16,060 nt of DNA from positions 1-16,060 of the forward strand of contig CALVJC010000028.1 in the NCBI GenBank assembly GCA_944331945.1. The letters run 5' to 3'. Shown in pieces: positions 1-6,801 of this stretch. The DNA is from an uncultured Bacilli bacterium. GTDB taxonomy: Bacteria; Bacillota_I; Bacilli_A; RF39; UBA660. Position 1 is the stretch's first letter; each line of letters begins with the position of its first letter. Position numbers and translations under genes: made by a program. The notes under the pieces are model-generated. The model did not search any database, was not told the DNA's origin, and saw only the letters and a program-made list of their open reading frames with translations.

Positions 1-1595
1 TCTTAACCGATGGCTATCCCAACATAGATACGCCGAATGAACAAGCATATTATCAGTATTTAAAAGATGAATACTGTGACCTAATTGTCAATGGAGTGCA
101 ATATGAAATGGGAGAAAAGATTCTAGATCCGATCAAAAGAGTCAGTGATAACCAATTTCAAGCCGATATGGAACCCTTAAATAATGTTTTATTTGAAGCC
201 ATTAAAACTAGAACTCCAGGCGCTGGAACCGAAGCGGCCGATTCTCTTTTCAGTTATGAAGAATTTGTCATAACTGATTATATTGATGATACTTACTTTG
301 ATGTAGAATCGATTGATAGTATTACCACCAGTATTGGAGAAGCAACTTTAACCTATGAAGGAGATACCCCAGTTGTAAAATGGGATTTAGGATCATTCCC
401 TTCTGGTACAAGTACTACCATGACCATTGATATTATCTTACATGATGAATATGTCGATCAAGGAGGAACCTATCCAACCAATAAGCATGAAACAATTACA
501 TCAAAAATAGATGAAACCGAAGAAGACATCGATAGTGAAAAGACGCCAGTCTTAGCAGATAATTACAAAGTGATTTATGAAGGAAATGCTCCAGAAGAAT
601 GTACGATATCAGGAGTATCAGAAACAAGACAACATGGTGTCTATAGTACCGTAGAAATAAGTACAGATGAACCAACCTGTGAAGGCTATATCTTTAAAGG
701 TTGGAGTATTATGACCGAAGGAGTAACCCAAATTAACGATGACTACTTCATTATGCCAGAATCGGATGTCATATTAAGAGCAGAGTGGGGGAAAACCAGT
801 ATCGTCAAAAGTATGGATGGAACGGTTCGCCCTATGGGAAATCCGGTTATGAAAAGCTACGATTGGCTTTCCTCGGGTGACTACCATAATAGTGCTTATA
901 AGAATAAAATAACAAGTATTGTAACCAAAGGAAATGTATCAGTACCAGAAAGTGCCATCGAATGGTGGGATGTATCAGCAGCCGGAGATGGAAGTGTTAT
1001 TGCCTATATTGAAGATGATGGAACAGGGGCAGGAACTTATAAAATGACTATTGGTGGCACTGGAGGAATTATAGCCAATGAAGATTCAAGATATTTGTTT
1101 TATAGCCTTGGATCAGTAGAAAATATTGATTTAACTTATTTAGATACTTCAAGCGTTATGAACATGAGTTATATGTTTTCTCATTGTCGCAATTTAACCA
1201 GCTTAAACTTAAACAGCTTTAATACATCCAATGTCACGAATATGACTTCCATGTTTTCTAATTGTAGCAGTTTACAAAGCTTAAATTTAAGTAGTTTTGA
1301 CACCTCGAATGCAATAAATATGAGATATATGTTTAATTATTGTAGTAGATTAACAAACATAACTTTTGGAAATAATTTTGACACTTCAAGTGTAACCGAT
1401 ATGAGCGATATGTTTTTTAGATGTAGCAATTTAACTAATCTAGACATGCGCAACGCAATATTTGATGCAAGTCATTCTTATATGTTTTATGACGCCAATG
1501 ACGCCATCACCGTCATTGTCAAAGATGAAACCGCCAAGACTTGGATAGAAGCTAGGTTGGGTAGTAAAGGTACAGTTACCATCGCTAGTGTTTAA
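1..1595 (+). CDS. Surface protein with VWA domain, InlB B repeat and BspA-like (DUF285) repeats; 5' end outside the window
   Basis: The reading frame is already open at base 3, so the true start lies to the left; 530 residues are visible. The first codons give LTDGYPN, which looks like the TDG strand of a von Willebrand A (MIDAS) fold, and the VWA remainder extends to about base 310. A beta-rich linker follows. One InlB/Listeria-Bacteroides B repeat is at about 564-791 (GYIFKGW and FIMPESDVILRAEW). Four BspA-like DUF285 units of 26-28 residues begin near 1140, 1221, 1299 and 1380, each with the TSNVTNM...MF..C..L pattern and a Cys at the same place. The protein ends GTVTIASV with no sorting signal or membrane segment. 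It is probably an exported adhesin that works with the anchored protein encoded 17 nt downstream. Domain calls are firm; the role as adhesin is inference. Confidence 0.85.
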   Translation, partial: LTDGYPNIDTPNEQAYYQYLKDEYCDLIVNGVQYEMGEKILDPIKRVSDNQFQADMEPLNNVLFEAIKTRTPGAGTEAADSLFSYEEFVITDYIDDTYFDVESIDSITTSIGEATLTYEGDTPVVKWDLGSFPSGTSTTMTIDIILHDEYVDQGGTYPTNKHETITSKIDETEEDIDSEKTPVLADNYKVIYEGNAPEECTISGVSETRQHGVYSTVEISTDEPTCEGYIFKGWSIMTEGVTQINDDYFIMPESDVILRAEWGKTSIVKSMDGTVRPMGNPVMKSYDWLSSGDYHNSAYKNKITSIVTKGNVSVPESAIEWWDVSAAGDGSVIAYIEDDGTGAGTYKMTIGGTGGIIANEDSRYLFYSLGSVENIDLTYLDTSSVMNMSYMFSHCRNLTSLNLNSFNTSNVTNMTSMFSNCSSLQSLNLSSFDTSNAINMRYMFNYCSRLTNITFGNNFDTSSVTDMSDMFFRCSNLTNLDMRNAIFDASHSYMFYDANDAITVIVKDETAKTWIEARLGSKGTVTIASV

Positions 1596-1612
1596 AAGAA
1601 GGAGAAAGAAAG

Positions 1613-3670
1613 ATGAAAAAATTTAAGAAATTTCAAAAACAAATTTATATTTCATTAGGAGTTATCTGTATTGCGATTCTAGTAGGTTTTCTCCTTCGAG
1701 GACTAGATTTTACTAGAGCGGAAGTATTAGAAAATGATGTAAAAGTAGCAGAAAACTCTGATCTAACGTATTATCTAGATATTTCCTATGATGGAAAAGA
1801 TAAAGATGTTACCTCATCAAGTGATACAACCCGCGCAACGATTTATAGTGATACCCTTTATGTCGAAGATAAATTACCGGAAGGGTTAATCTTTAAAGAG
1901 TTTGTCGATCCAGGAAATGGAACCATTGGAGCGGTTCAACGGGATGATCCTAATCAAAGTTGTTCTGGTTATGTGGATGGAGGAGTAGCTGGCTTAAATT
2001 ATGACCCAGATACGGGGCTCGTTTCCTTCCGGGTCCGCAACTTACAAGCTGGTTGTAAAATCACCGTTGGTATTGTCACGACCACTCCTAGTTTAAACGG
2101 TCAAAACCGAATGGACTTCTATAATACCGCTTTTGCCAGAGAATTCGATTATAGTACCAAAAGTAATACCGTTCATGTTTTTATGGGACAAGAAACCATT
2201 CCTTTGTTTAAAGTAACTTATGAATACACAGGAGACGTTCCTGAAAATGCTCCGGCACTTCCAAGTGAGTCAACCTATGCTGCTGGTACGACCGTAGGGG
2301 TAGAAAAAGATGCCGTCTTAGATGGTTATACCTTTAGTGGTTGGTCGAGCGATGATGTCACTCCATCTGGAGGAAACTTTATCATGCCAAGTCAAGATGT
2401 TGTTTTCCAAGGTAGTTTCACCGCCAAAGAAACCTTTGATGTCAGCTATCGTATTGAAGGGGATGCTCCAGAAGGTTATGCCGTTCCAAGAACGAGAAGT
2501 TATGGCGAAGGAGATGAAGTTGCCGTTGATTCTCTTCAACCAGGCGATATTGTAGATGGTTATCGTTTCCTAGGTTGGACCCATGATACCATCGACTTAA
2601 GTAATGGAACCTTCACCATGCCAGGAGAAGATGTTGAAATTGTCGGAAGCTTTGAATTAGTAACCTACCAGGTAAGCTACCAGTTCCAGGGAGCGGTCAT
2701 CCCTCCAAATGCCGATAGCTTATTACCAGAGACCAAATCTTATGTTCCTGGTGAAACCGTAACACGAGAAGCTGATCCTGTAGCCTCTGGTTATACCTTC
2801 TTAGGCTGGTATAGTGAAGAAAGCTTCGTCATGCCAGAACAAGACGTAATCATTTATGGAGAATGGGCCCTTGAAACCGGAACCTTCTCACCAACCATTG
2901 AAAAAACGATTCCAGATCAGAAATCACAATACATGGAAGGAGAAGTAGTTCCTTTTACCATCACCGTAACCAACAATGCTGACTTCCCAATCAGTGATGT
3001 CATGGTTAGTGAAAATACTGCCGGCTCTACTTTTGTGGAAGGAAATGGTTATGAACTATTAAATAGTAACCATGCCAGAATTCCAACGTTAGAAGCAGGA
3101 GGACAAGTCGTTTTATCGGCCCAATACACGGCCGGAAGTGAAGCTTATCGTGAGATTACCAATGAAGTAGAAATCACCGGAGCTATTGCTAATAATAATT
3201 ACTATTTAGATACCACGAAAGAATATAAAGATGAGGTAACTTTCGTTGTCGCTAACATCTCCTTAACCATTCATAAAACCAATGAAAAAGGAGAGCCTCT
3301 AGATGGTGCAGAGTTTACCCTTTATGAAGATAATACCGGATCAGATGCCGTCGGAACAGGATTAAATTTTGAAAACCTAGAAATTAATAAAACTTATTAC
3401 TTAAAAGAAACAAGAACGCCAACGGGATATGTTCTTCTAGACAATATGGTTCCAGTCCGAGTGTCAAGTTCTGGAGAAATTAGTATTGATGGCTACCAAA
3501 TTAGTGGTAGTAATGGCGCTTATGAAGTAACGATTGCCAATCAACCAATTGACATCTTCCCGAACACCGGAGGAATTGGTATTATGCCATTTGTAATTGG
3601 TGGAGCCGTAATCTGCGGAGGAGTGGCTATTGGATTCATCTTCTATCTAAAAAGACAGAAAAAAAAGTAA
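1613..3670 (+). CDS. Wall-anchored multidomain surface protein (three InlB B repeats, DUF11-like, SpaA/Cna-B, FPNTG anchor)
   Basis: This 685-residue protein starts at ATG 1613 with an AGAAGGAG ribosome site just upstream. A hydrophobic export segment spans about residues 11-29. An N-terminal beta domain (about 37-195) has two cysteines, C117 and C148. Three InlB-type B repeats follow at about 198-270, 274-349 and 351-419, each with GYxFxGW and a MPxxDV strand. Next are a DUF11/CARDB-like domain (about 424-546, with FTITVTNN) and a SpaA/Cna-B domain (about 548-646, with TIHKTNEKGEPLDGAEFTLY and YLKETRTPTGY). In that family a Lys and a Glu at these positions support an internal isopeptide bond. 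The C-terminus is a sorting signal: FPNTG at 649-653, a membrane span at about 656-678, then KRQKKK. It is probably co-transcribed with the VWA/BspA gene. No sortase gene is in the window. Confidence 0.88.
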   Translation: MKKFKKFQKQIYISLGVICIAILVGFLLRGLDFTRAEVLENDVKVAENSDLTYYLDISYDGKDKDVTSSSDTTRATIYSDTLYVEDKLPEGLIFKEFVDPGNGTIGAVQRDDPNQSCSGYVDGGVAGLNYDPDTGLVSFRVRNLQAGCKITVGIVTTTPSLNGQNRMDFYNTAFAREFDYSTKSNTVHVFMGQETIPLFKVTYEYTGDVPENAPALPSESTYAAGTTVGVEKDAVLDGYTFSGWSSDDVTPSGGNFIMPSQDVVFQGSFTAKETFDVSYRIEGDAPEGYAVPRTRSYGEGDEVAVDSLQPGDIVDGYRFLGWTHDTIDLSNGTFTMPGEDVEIVGSFELVTYQVSYQFQGAVIPPNADSLLPETKSYVPGETVTREADPVASGYTFLGWYSEESFVMPEQDVIIYGEWALETGTFSPTIEKTIPDQKSQYMEGEVVPFTITVTNNADFPISDVMVSENTAGSTFVEGNGYELLNSNHARIPTLEAGGQVVLSAQYTAGSEAYREITNEVEITGAIANNNYYLDTTKEYKDEVTFVVANISLTIHKTNEKGEPLDGAEFTLYEDNTGSDAVGTGLNFENLEINKTYYLKETRTPTGYVLLDNMVPVRVSSSGEISIDGYQISGSNGAYEVTIANQPIDIFPNTGGIGIMPFVIGGAVICGGVAIGFIFYLKRQKKK

Positions 3671-3679
3671 AGTAGAAAG

Positions 3680-3712
3680 AAAAGTCGGCTTTTGAAGTTG
3701 ACTTTTTTCTTT
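3680..3712 (+). terminator. Rho-independent terminator after the surface-protein operon
   Basis: A 10-bp stem (arm AAAAGTCGGC at 3680-3689, with two G-U pairs) encloses the 7-nt loop TTTTGAA. It is followed by a T-rich run at 3703-3712. It begins 10 nt after the stop at 3670. Confidence 0.85.
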
Positions 3713-3718
3713 AATATG

Positions 3719-3740
3719 GCATCCTTATGGTAAGGAGGAT
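3719..3740 (+). repeat. Leader homologous to 4688-4723 but lacking 13 bp with the -10 box
   Basis: The bases GCATC-CTTATGGTA followed by AGGAGGAT match the leader of the downstream paralogue (GCATCACTTATGGTA ... AGGAGGAT). The other copy has 13 extra bases (4703-4715) that complete its -10 box. The ribosome site AGGAGG (3733-3738) is intact. A weak alternative -10, TTTAAT at 3710-3715, has no good -35. Otherwise the gene must rely on read-through of the terminator at 3680-3712. Confidence 0.7.
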
Positions 3741-3746
3741 AGAAAA

Positions 3747-4607
3747 ATGAAAAAATTAATGAAAATTGTTTCTATGGTTGGTTTATTTGCTCTTGCTTTA
3801 ACACCAATGTTTAATGTAGAAGCAAAAACGAATTTCACAGCAGCAGACTGGATTGTTGATGGTGGTGACGGACGTGGTACCGTTACAGAAGTAGATGATA
3901 ATATCACAAATCTAAAAGGAGCTGAAACGGACGAAGCTGGACAATATTATGGACCTTACAGTACCAAAAGTACTGAAACATTAGCAAATGGTATTAGTGA
4001 AGAAGTAAATATTGAGCTTGATCCAGAAGGATGGGCTCAAGGAGAATATTTTACGTTATCTCTTACATTTAATAATGCCGATGATGAATACGTAACAGAA
4101 ACTGGTATTTGGGTTCAAAAAGATGGTGACACTATTTATGTTTATCCTACTTTTGATCCTGACAGCAAAATAGAAGTAACCGAAAAAGGAGTTTATACGT
4201 TCCAATATAATTACACTCATAATGTGGAAGGAGATAAAGTATACTTTACTTTCAACCTAAAATTATGGGATGAAGTAATTGGTAGCGTTGAAAATATTGA
4301 CTTAGAAGATCCTAGAATTACAGCAGGTGGAGGAACAGAAGATCCAAGTACCATCGTAGACATTCGAAAAGTATGGTTCAATAATATTTTCGTTGCCGAT
4401 GGAATTAATGTTTATACAACTTTACCAGAAAAACCAGGAGAAGAAATTCCAGAAGTACCAACAGAACCTGAAACACCAGAAACTCCAGTAGAAAATCCAG
4501 AAGAAAATCCAGATACTTCAGACATTAATGTAGTATTCTTTGGAAGTTTATGCCTATTATCTTTCGCTGGATTAACTTACACTTTAAGAAGAAGAAAATT
4601 TAATTAA
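3747..4607 (+). CDS. Secreted surface protein of unknown fold with NPDTS sorting-type tail
   Basis: This 286-residue protein starts at ATG 3747 after a strong AGGAGG site. The N-terminus is a signal peptide (MKKLMKIV, hydrophobic to about 20) with a likely cleavage after VEA at 24-26. The mature part (about 27-222) is beta-rich and acidic. I recognise no family in it; alternating strands such as GEYFTLSLTF and YTFQYNYTH suggest a beta-sandwich, which is only a guess. A Pro/Glu-rich spacer (about 226-252) leads to NPDTS (254-258), a membrane span (about 260-279) and RRRKFN. This is the layout of a sortase substrate, with NPxTS in place of LPxTG. Leader and last 41 residues are shared with the next gene, while the middle parts are unrelated. 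It has its own terminator. Confidence 0.85.
   Translation: MKKLMKIVSMVGLFALALTPMFNVEAKTNFTAADWIVDGGDGRGTVTEVDDNITNLKGAETDEAGQYYGPYSTKSTETLANGISEEVNIELDPEGWAQGEYFTLSLTFNNADDEYVTETGIWVQKDGDTIYVYPTFDPDSKIEVTEKGVYTFQYNYTHNVEGDKVYFTFNLKLWDEVIGSVENIDLEDPRITAGGGTEDPSTIVDIRKVWFNNIFVADGINVYTTLPEKPGEEIPEVPTEPETPETPVENPEENPDTSDINVVFFGSLCLLSFAGLTYTLRRRKFN
4483..4607 (+). repeat. Copy 1 of a 125-nt repeat encoding the NPDTS sorting tail (copy 2: 5730-5854)
   Basis: Aligned by hand without gaps to 5730-5854, 108 of 125 bases match. The encoded 41 residues differ at only three positions (G/A, S/G, F/L), and most base changes are silent. This looks like an old duplication of the anchor module held under selection, not a recent copy. 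Confidence 0.85.
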
Positions 4608-4613
4608 AACGCG

Positions 4614-4645
4614 AAAAAGGTGCTCAAACCATAGCATCTTTTTTT
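4614..4645 (+). terminator. Rho-independent terminator
   Basis: An 11-bp stem (arm AAAAAGGTGCT, one G-U pair) has an 8-nt loop at 4625-4632. The right arm runs into a T tract ending at 4645. It follows the stop at 4607 by 6 nt. Confidence 0.88.
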
Positions 4646-4677
4646 CTGTCAAATAAAAAAAAACTGCTAAAAAAAGA

Positions 4678-4687
4678 TTTTTTTTTT
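4678..4687 (+). repeat. Homopolymer run of ten T's in the promoter region of the beta-helix gene
   Basis: Ten consecutive T's end 13 nt before the -10 box at 4701-4706, so they cover the expected -35 position. A run of nine A's (4655-4663) and one of seven A's (4669-4675) lie just upstream. Runs of this length are prone to slippage and could change promoter strength. Confidence 0.75.
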
Positions 4688-4697
4688 GCATCACTTA

Positions 4698-4721
4698 TGG
4701 TATACTTTTATTATAAGGAGG
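4698..4721 (+). promoter_or_regulatory. Extended -10 promoter (TGGTATACT) and ribosome site for the beta-helix gene
   Basis: TG at 4698-4699 plus TATACT at 4701-4706 make an extended -10 box. The -35 position holds only T's, so activity would depend on the extended -10. The expected transcript start near 4713 leaves a short leader with AGGAGG at 4716-4721, 8 nt before the ATG. Confidence 0.7.
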
Positions 4722-4729
4722 ATTAAAAA

Positions 4730-5854
4730 ATGAAAAAGTTAAAATTGCTAACAATGATTGCTGCTATTTTCTTATTCTGTGGAGTAGTAAATGTCAATGC
4801 TGCAACCGTTGATAGCGAAAAAGCCGATGAAAGAGGTCAGTTTTATGTTGGATCTGACGGAACAAATGTAGAGGTTACCAAAGAAGAGGATGGAACTTTC
4901 TCTGTAAAATTAACAGGAGATGCCATTCAAGATCTCATTATTTTTGAAGGAGAAGAAGTTGTTCTTGATTTAAATGGCTTTACTTTGACAAACTTTACTG
5001 ATGCTTGTGAAGCAATTAAAGTACGACATGGTGGTAAATTAACTATTATGGACTCTTCTGAAGCAGGAACTGGTACCGTAACCCAAAAAGAAACATCAGT
5101 TTTTAGTGGAATTACTAATCAAGGTACTTTGATTATCAATAGTGGAAACTTTACTACTTCGTTAAGTCAATACATTTTAAGAAATGAAAATGATTTAACA
5201 ATTAATGGTGGAGTATTCACGAATAATTCAAAAGATACTTCAGCAGTAGGAAATATCGTAAATCTAGATAGTTCTGTACCAGAAGATGTAACCCCTACAA
5301 TGGTAATCAATCAAGGTACTTTTGAAGCCGTAAGTAACGCCGTAAAAAATAACGAAAATAGTAAAGTAGAAATTATTGGAGGAACTTTCACCAGTGAAAA
5401 TGCTTATGCTCTAGATAACTGGGCTGATGCAACAGTAAGCGGAGGAAGTTTAACTTCATTAAATAATTCAGCGATTCGTTATGGAGATAGTGGAAATACA
5501 ACTTCTGCAAGTCTTATCATCACTGGAGGAAAAATTACTTCTTCTGAGTTAGCGGAAGATATCACCATTGATGATGAAAATGCAGTAATTGATCTAAAAG
5601 CAAATTTAGAAATTACCGGAGGAACATTCACGAGTGATATTTCAGAATATCTTCCAACAGATAAAGAATTAGTAGAAGATGAAAATGGTAACCTAGTTGT
5701 TGTAGAAAAAAAGGAAGAAACACCAGCAACTCCAGTAGAAAATCCGGAAGAAAATCCAGATACCTCTGACATCAATGTAGTATTTTTTGCAAGCCTATGC
5801 CTATTAGGTCTTGCTGGACTAACTTATACATTAAGAAGAAGAAAGTTTAACTAA
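4730..5854 (+). CDS. Secreted beta-helix surface protein with NPDTS sorting-type tail
   Basis: This 374-residue protein has a signal peptide (MKKLKLLTMIAAIFLFCGVV) with a likely cleavage after VNA (22-24). The ectodomain (about 65-305) is made of repeated short strands and G-rich turns: LIINSGNFT, LTINGGVFT, VINQGTFE, EIIGGTFTS, VSGGSLTS, IITGGKITS and EITGGTFTS. This is the pattern of right-handed parallel beta-helix (pectate-lyase-like) surface proteins. No catalytic residues are evident, so it is more likely a binding or structural protein than an enzyme. A closing segment (ELVEDENGNLVVVE) precedes a short Pro/Glu spacer, NPDTS at 342-346, a membrane span and RRRKFN. The tail is nearly identical to that of the preceding gene. 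The promoter carries a ten-T run, so expression may vary between cells. Confidence 0.87.
   Translation: MKKLKLLTMIAAIFLFCGVVNVNAATVDSEKADERGQFYVGSDGTNVEVTKEEDGTFSVKLTGDAIQDLIIFEGEEVVLDLNGFTLTNFTDACEAIKVRHGGKLTIMDSSEAGTGTVTQKETSVFSGITNQGTLIINSGNFTTSLSQYILRNENDLTINGGVFTNNSKDTSAVGNIVNLDSSVPEDVTPTMVINQGTFEAVSNAVKNNENSKVEIIGGTFTSENAYALDNWADATVSGGSLTSLNNSAIRYGDSGNTTSASLIITGGKITSSELAEDITIDDENAVIDLKANLEITGGTFTSDISEYLPTDKELVEDENGNLVVVEKKEETPATPVENPEENPDTSDINVVFFASLCLLGLAGLTYTLRRRKFN
5730..5854 (+). repeat. Copy 2 of the 125-nt sorting-tail repeat (copy 1: 4483-4607)
   Basis: It matches 4483-4607 at 108 of 125 bases by ungapped hand alignment. It covers the spacer end, NPDTS, membrane span and basic tail through the stop codon. 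Confidence 0.85.
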
Positions 5855-5871
5855 AAGACTTTCTTTTTTTT
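5839..5871 (+). terminator. Terminator overlapping the end of the beta-helix gene
   Basis: The arm AAGAAAGT (5839-5846) pairs with ACTTTCTT (5858-5865). The stem encloses the stop codon in an 11-nt loop and runs into T's to 5871. The stem is A/T-rich, so it is weaker than the terminators at 3680 and 4614. Confidence 0.6.
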
Positions 5872-5882
5872 ATCTCTTTTCT

Positions 5883-5909
5883 TATAATAAAATTAGAATA
5901 GAAAGAAGG
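5883..5909 (+). promoter_or_regulatory. Probable -10 box and ribosome site of the ucpA-like gene
   Basis: TATAAT at 5883-5888 is a consensus -10. The -35 position (5860-5865, TTTCTT) is poor and lies in the terminator tail. AGAAGG at 5904-5909 is a normal ribosome site 6 nt before ATG 5916. Confidence 0.5.
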
Positions 5910-5915
5910 GATTAC

Positions 5916-6710
5916 ATGAAATTAGAAGGAAAAGTTGCCATTGTAACCGGTGGGGCAATGGGAAATGGTTTAGGAATTGTAAAAGTATTTTTAAAATATG
6001 GAGCAACAGTCGTGATCTTTGATACTGCCAAAGAGCTTGCTTCCACGCTTGGAGAATTAAAAGGACTATTTCCAAACGGAAATTTTACGGCTTATCAAGT
6101 TGATATCAGAGATCAGAAAATGGTTTCTGCTTGTGTCAAAGCGGTCTATGACAAATTTGGTAAAATTGATATTTTAGTCAATAATGCCGGAGTGTGTCGT
6201 TTAAGTCCTTTTTTACAGACCACGGACGAAATACGAGATTTTCATTTTGATGTCAATATCAAAGGAACTTGGAACGTAACAAAAGCGGTCGTTCCTTATA
6301 TGCAAAAAAATCAAAGTGCGAGCATTATCAATCTATCCAGTGTTACGGGAACGAAAGTAGCCGATCCAGGAGAAGTTGCTTATGCTACCACCAAAGCTGC
6401 CCTTGTAGGATTTACCAAAGGTTTAGCAGCTGACTTAGTAAAGGATCATATTCGTGTCAATGCCATTTTACCAGGCTATTTATATACCCCGATGGTAGAA
6501 AATATGGCTAGAACCTCTAATCCTAGCCATCCAGAACAAGTCATTGATGGAATCAAAAAAGCCATTCCGATGCAAAGAATGGGTAAAGTAGAAGAATTAG
6601 GAGAATTAGCAGCCTTCCTTGCTTGTGAAGAGTCAAGTTACATTACAGCAGAAACAATTGTCTTTGATGGAGGTTCTACCTTACCTGAAACAATGACAAT
6701 GGGAACTTAG
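5916..6710 (+). CDS. ucpA: UcpA-like short-chain dehydrogenase/reductase
   Basis: This 264-residue classical SDR is close to the length I recall for E. coli UcpA (about 263). The Rossmann motif TGGAMGNG is at 11-18. D36 after strand 2 suggests NAD(H) over NADP(H). NNAG is at 89-92, and the catalytic set is N114, S142, Y156 and K160 (YATTK). PG is at 186-187. Recalled UcpA features match beyond the fold: VNNAGVCRL, the RDFHFDVNIKGTWNVTKAV region, SSVTG...VADPGE, and the ending DGGSTLPET. The protein is soluble and cytoplasmic. UcpA's natural substrate is not settled (it has been linked to furan aldehyde tolerance in E. coli), so only a carbonyl/alcohol oxidoreduction can be stated. It stands alone between a terminator and an inverted repeat. 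Assignment to the UcpA group is from remembered sequence, not a search. Confidence 0.88.
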   Translation: MKLEGKVAIVTGGAMGNGLGIVKVFLKYGATVVIFDTAKELASTLGELKGLFPNGNFTAYQVDIRDQKMVSACVKAVYDKFGKIDILVNNAGVCRLSPFLQTTDEIRDFHFDVNIKGTWNVTKAVVPYMQKNQSASIINLSSVTGTKVADPGEVAYATTKAALVGFTKGLAADLVKDHIRVNAILPGYLYTPMVENMARTSNPSHPEQVIDGIKKAIPMQRMGKVEELGELAAFLACEESSYITAETIVFDGGSTLPETMTMGT

Positions 6711-6729
6711 AAAAAAAGTAGAAAAAAGG

Positions 6730-6757
6730 AACTTTTTGCAATCAAATGCAAAAAGTT
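6730..6757. repeat. Perfect 11-bp inverted repeat touching the -35 box of the ATPase gene
   Basis: The arms AACTTTTTGCA and TGCAAAAAGTT are exact complements around the 6-nt spacer ATCAAA. On the + strand no T tract follows, so it is not a typical forward terminator. Its right arm overlaps the -35 hexamer (6756-6761) by two bases, as an operator would. On the minus strand T-rich sequence follows, but no minus-strand gene is seen that would need it. Confidence 0.85.
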
Positions 6758-6784
6758 GGCAAAGTGAATAAAAGATTATATAAT
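6756..6784 (+). promoter_or_regulatory. Promoter of the AAA_14/DUF4143 gene
   Basis: TTGGCA (6756-6761), a 17-nt spacer and TATAAT (6779-6784) give a near-consensus vegetative promoter. The expected start near 6791 leaves only about 10 nt before ATG 6802. The only ribosome-site-like bases are GGTGA at 6791-6795. Confidence 0.8.
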
Positions 6785-6801
6785 TGTATTGGTGAATAAA
6801 A

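Noticed and set aside
1140..1463. Repeated pattern as a tandem DNA repeat or CRISPR-like array
   Set aside because: The repeat is at protein level (BspA/DUF285 units), with diverged DNA and no spacers.
96..1595. Start of the VWA/BspA protein at GTG 96
   Set aside because: No ribosome site precedes it and the frame is open to base 3 with a VWA strand upstream, so it is an internal codon.
2318..2555. Overlapping reading frames on both strands inside the B-repeat protein
   Set aside because: They lie within a clearly coding frame, have no ribosome site and show no recognisable protein features.
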